From positions 1 to 16,412 of the forward strand of contig CAUHGY010000040.1 of the NCBI GenBank assembly GCA_959605945.1: a stretch of DNA of 16,412 bases. Direction: 5' to 3'. This document shows, piece by piece, positions 15,187-16,412 of the stretch (its first letter is position 1; each line of letters opens with the position of its first letter). The notes under the pieces were generated by a model. It was not told the DNA's origin. It ran no database searches and was given only the letters and a program-made list of their open reading frames with translations. The translations under genes were made by a program, and so were the position numbers. The stretch comes from an uncultured Clostridia bacterium (GTDB lineage Bacteria > Bacillota > Clostridia > Christensenellales > Borkfalkiaceae).

Positions 15187-16245
15187 TTATTTGTTCTTAT
15201 CCGTGATACTTAAATTAATTGCTGCATTTTTACGTATATCTTCAGTTATTGCAGCATAATGTTTTTTTGTGGTATTTACGTCTTTATGCCCTAAACAGTC
15301 TGCTACTACATAAATATCTCCTGTCTGACGGTATAAATTTGTTCCGAAAGTGCTTCGTAATTTATGCGGGGTTATTTTTTTAAGAGGGGATACTATGCGG
15401 GCATATTTTTTGACAAGCTCTTGTACAGTCCTGGTCGATATGCGTTTATTCTGAAGCGATAAAAACAGGGCAGACTGCTCAGAAAACGATGTATCGCTTT
15501 TTCTTTGCCGCAAATAATCGTTTAAAGCCTGTTTTACTTGATCGTTAAAATACAAAACAGCGCGGTTTCCGCCTTTTCGAGTTACAACAAAACTATTAGA
15601 ATTGAAATCTAAATCGTCAATGTTCAAACCGACGAGCTCGCTGATACGTATTCCGGTGCCGAGGAAAAGCGTGATTATGGCAGTGTCTCGCAGTTTTGTT
15701 ACGTCATGAAAGGCACGCTGTTTTTTTGTCAGCCCGCTGCCGCTTTCAACCGTATAAAGCATTTCACCGATTTCATCCACGCGGTCGTTTGTTTCAAGAC
15801 GTATAATTTCTTTTTCATGTATTTTTGGCATCAGGACCTTTGACGGGGTATTGGCGACAAGCTGGTTTTTATCGAAAAAATATTTATAAAAAGTGCGCAG
15901 GGCAGAGAGTTTACGCGATTTTCCCGTTTCTGTGCATCTTTCTTCTTTACCGTTTATTTCATAATGATTTAAATAACTCAAAAAGTATTCTATATCGCTT
16001 GAATCGATAAGATCGAGATCTTTTAAATCAATGTCGGAAATTTTTTTTCCGCGAAATATTTTTTTCGTGAGGAATTCAAAAAAAACGCGTAAATCGTAAC
16101 CATAATTCAGTCGCGTAAGGGCAGAAGTGCGCGTCTCTATTCCTATAAAAAAATCTTTCGCAAAATATGGAAGTTCTTCGATTATGGCGTTTAAACGTTC
16201 CACACAGTTTATTTCACGTTTTTCATAGTAAGATTTTTCTTTCAT
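15187..16245 (-). CDS. Tyrosine recombinase (XerC/XerD-like phage integrase family)
   Basis: This 352-residue protein cuts and rejoins DNA through a 3'-phosphotyrosine link. The N-terminal SAM-like core-binding domain spans about 20-135 (ALTRLNYGYDLRVFFEFL). The catalytic domain shows R200 in GTGIRISELVGL, K224 in VTRKGGNRA, H294-x2-R297 in TPHKLRSTFG, H320 in LGHKDVNTT and the nucleophile Y330 in KKHYAAI. All six residues expected for activity are present. It is about 50 residues longer than typical XerC/XerD, partly through a longer N-terminus and an insertion at about 96-110. AAGGA about 8 bases before the ATG supports the start. There are no phage or transposon genes beside it and no att site that I can see, so it is more likely a resident chromosomal recombinase than part of a mobile element; its target site is unknown. 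Confidence 0.93.
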   Translation of the reverse strand: MKEKSYYEKREINCVERLNAIIEELPYFAKDFFIGIETRTSALTRLNYGYDLRVFFEFLTKKIFRGKKISDIDLKDLDLIDSSDIEYFLSYLNHYEINGKEERCTETGKSRKLSALRTFYKYFFDKNQLVANTPSKVLMPKIHEKEIIRLETNDRVDEIGEMLYTVESGSGLTKKQRAFHDVTKLRDTAIITLFLGTGIRISELVGLNIDDLDFNSNSFVVTRKGGNRAVLYFNDQVKQALNDYLRQRKSDTSFSEQSALFLSLQNKRISTRTVQELVKKYARIVSPLKKITPHKLRSTFGTNLYRQTGDIYVVADCLGHKDVNTTKKHYAAITEDIRKNAAINLSITDKNK

Positions 16246-16412
16246 TTGATTTATTCCTTGAAAATTTTATCTGCTCATAACAGCGCATTTGAGCTAAGGG
16301 GTAAAGGTCAGCGAAGTTTCGGATGAAATTTATCGGCTGAATTTAGCCGCAAAATGCTTTATTTATATTAAAATTCGACCGATGGGGCAGGCTTTTATTA
16401 ATAAAATTACCT
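16246..16412. other. Upstream region of the recombinase gene, no gene recognised
   Basis: These 167 bases hold the recombinase ribosome site and a near-palindrome CGGCTGAATTTAGCCG (16334-16349; 5-bp arms, 6-base centre). No tRNA is recognised, and no convincing promoter was found. Confidence 0.4.

Noticed and set aside
15187..16245. The recombinase as part of an integrated mobile element
   Set aside because: No tRNA attachment site, flanking direct repeats, excisionase or phage genes can be seen, and codon use looks like that of its neighbours.
1..16412. CRISPR array, tRNA or rRNA genes, insertion sequences
   Set aside because: No regularly spaced repeats, cloverleaf sequences, rRNA motifs or transposase frames were found on either strand by eye.

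Overview
The window is a gene-dense, visibly AT-rich stretch of bacterial chromosome. It most likely comes from an uncultivated member of Clostridia (Bacillota). The evidence is a MutS2 with a C-terminal Smr domain, a ThiI without a rhodanese domain beside its own cysteine desulfurase, an endonuclease-type MutL with no MutH, and the order miaB-mutS-mutL-miaA-(methionine gamma-lyase family)-lexA, which recalls the Bacillus/Clostridium chromosome. I cannot name a genus. I see no rRNA, tRNA, CRISPR array or insertion sequence. Nearly all of the window is ordinary core genome.

Layout. (1) Positions 2-3790, plus strand: the 3' part of mutS2, a small two-helix membrane protein of unknown function that starts with TTG, a NifS/IscS-type cysteine desulfurase and thiI. 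The last three genes overlap by ATGA junctions and look translationally coupled; the last two form the sulfur relay for 4-thiouridine in tRNA. (2) Positions 3879-6110, minus strand: a complete class A penicillin-binding protein, convergent with thiI and divergent from miaB. (3) Positions 6202-14111, plus strand: miaB, mutS, mutL, miaA and a PLP enzyme of the 'aluminium resistance'/methionine gamma-lyase family, separated by 14 bases or overlapping. This operon joins DNA mismatch repair to both steps of the ms2i6A37 tRNA modification (MiaA prenylates, MiaB methylthiolates), so it concerns the fidelity of both replication and decoding. (4) Positions 14293-14889, minus strand: lexA, with a LexA-box-like palindrome overlapping its -35 element. 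(5) Positions 15006-15182, plus strand: a 58-residue protein with eight cysteines in ferredoxin-like spacing. (6) Positions 15187-16245, minus strand: a tyrosine recombinase whose stop codon lies only 4 bases from that of the small gene.

I did not find a clearly new multi-gene system. The observations most worth following are two strong promoters (miaB and lexA) whose -10 element lies only 8 and 6 bases before the ATG, so the mRNAs should be leaderless or nearly so; the small eight-cysteine protein divergent from lexA; and changes in otherwise conserved motifs of MutS2 (DLRG lost from the Smr domain), MiaA (P-loop Gly to Ser) and MutL (Glu to Asp in the DQHA motif).
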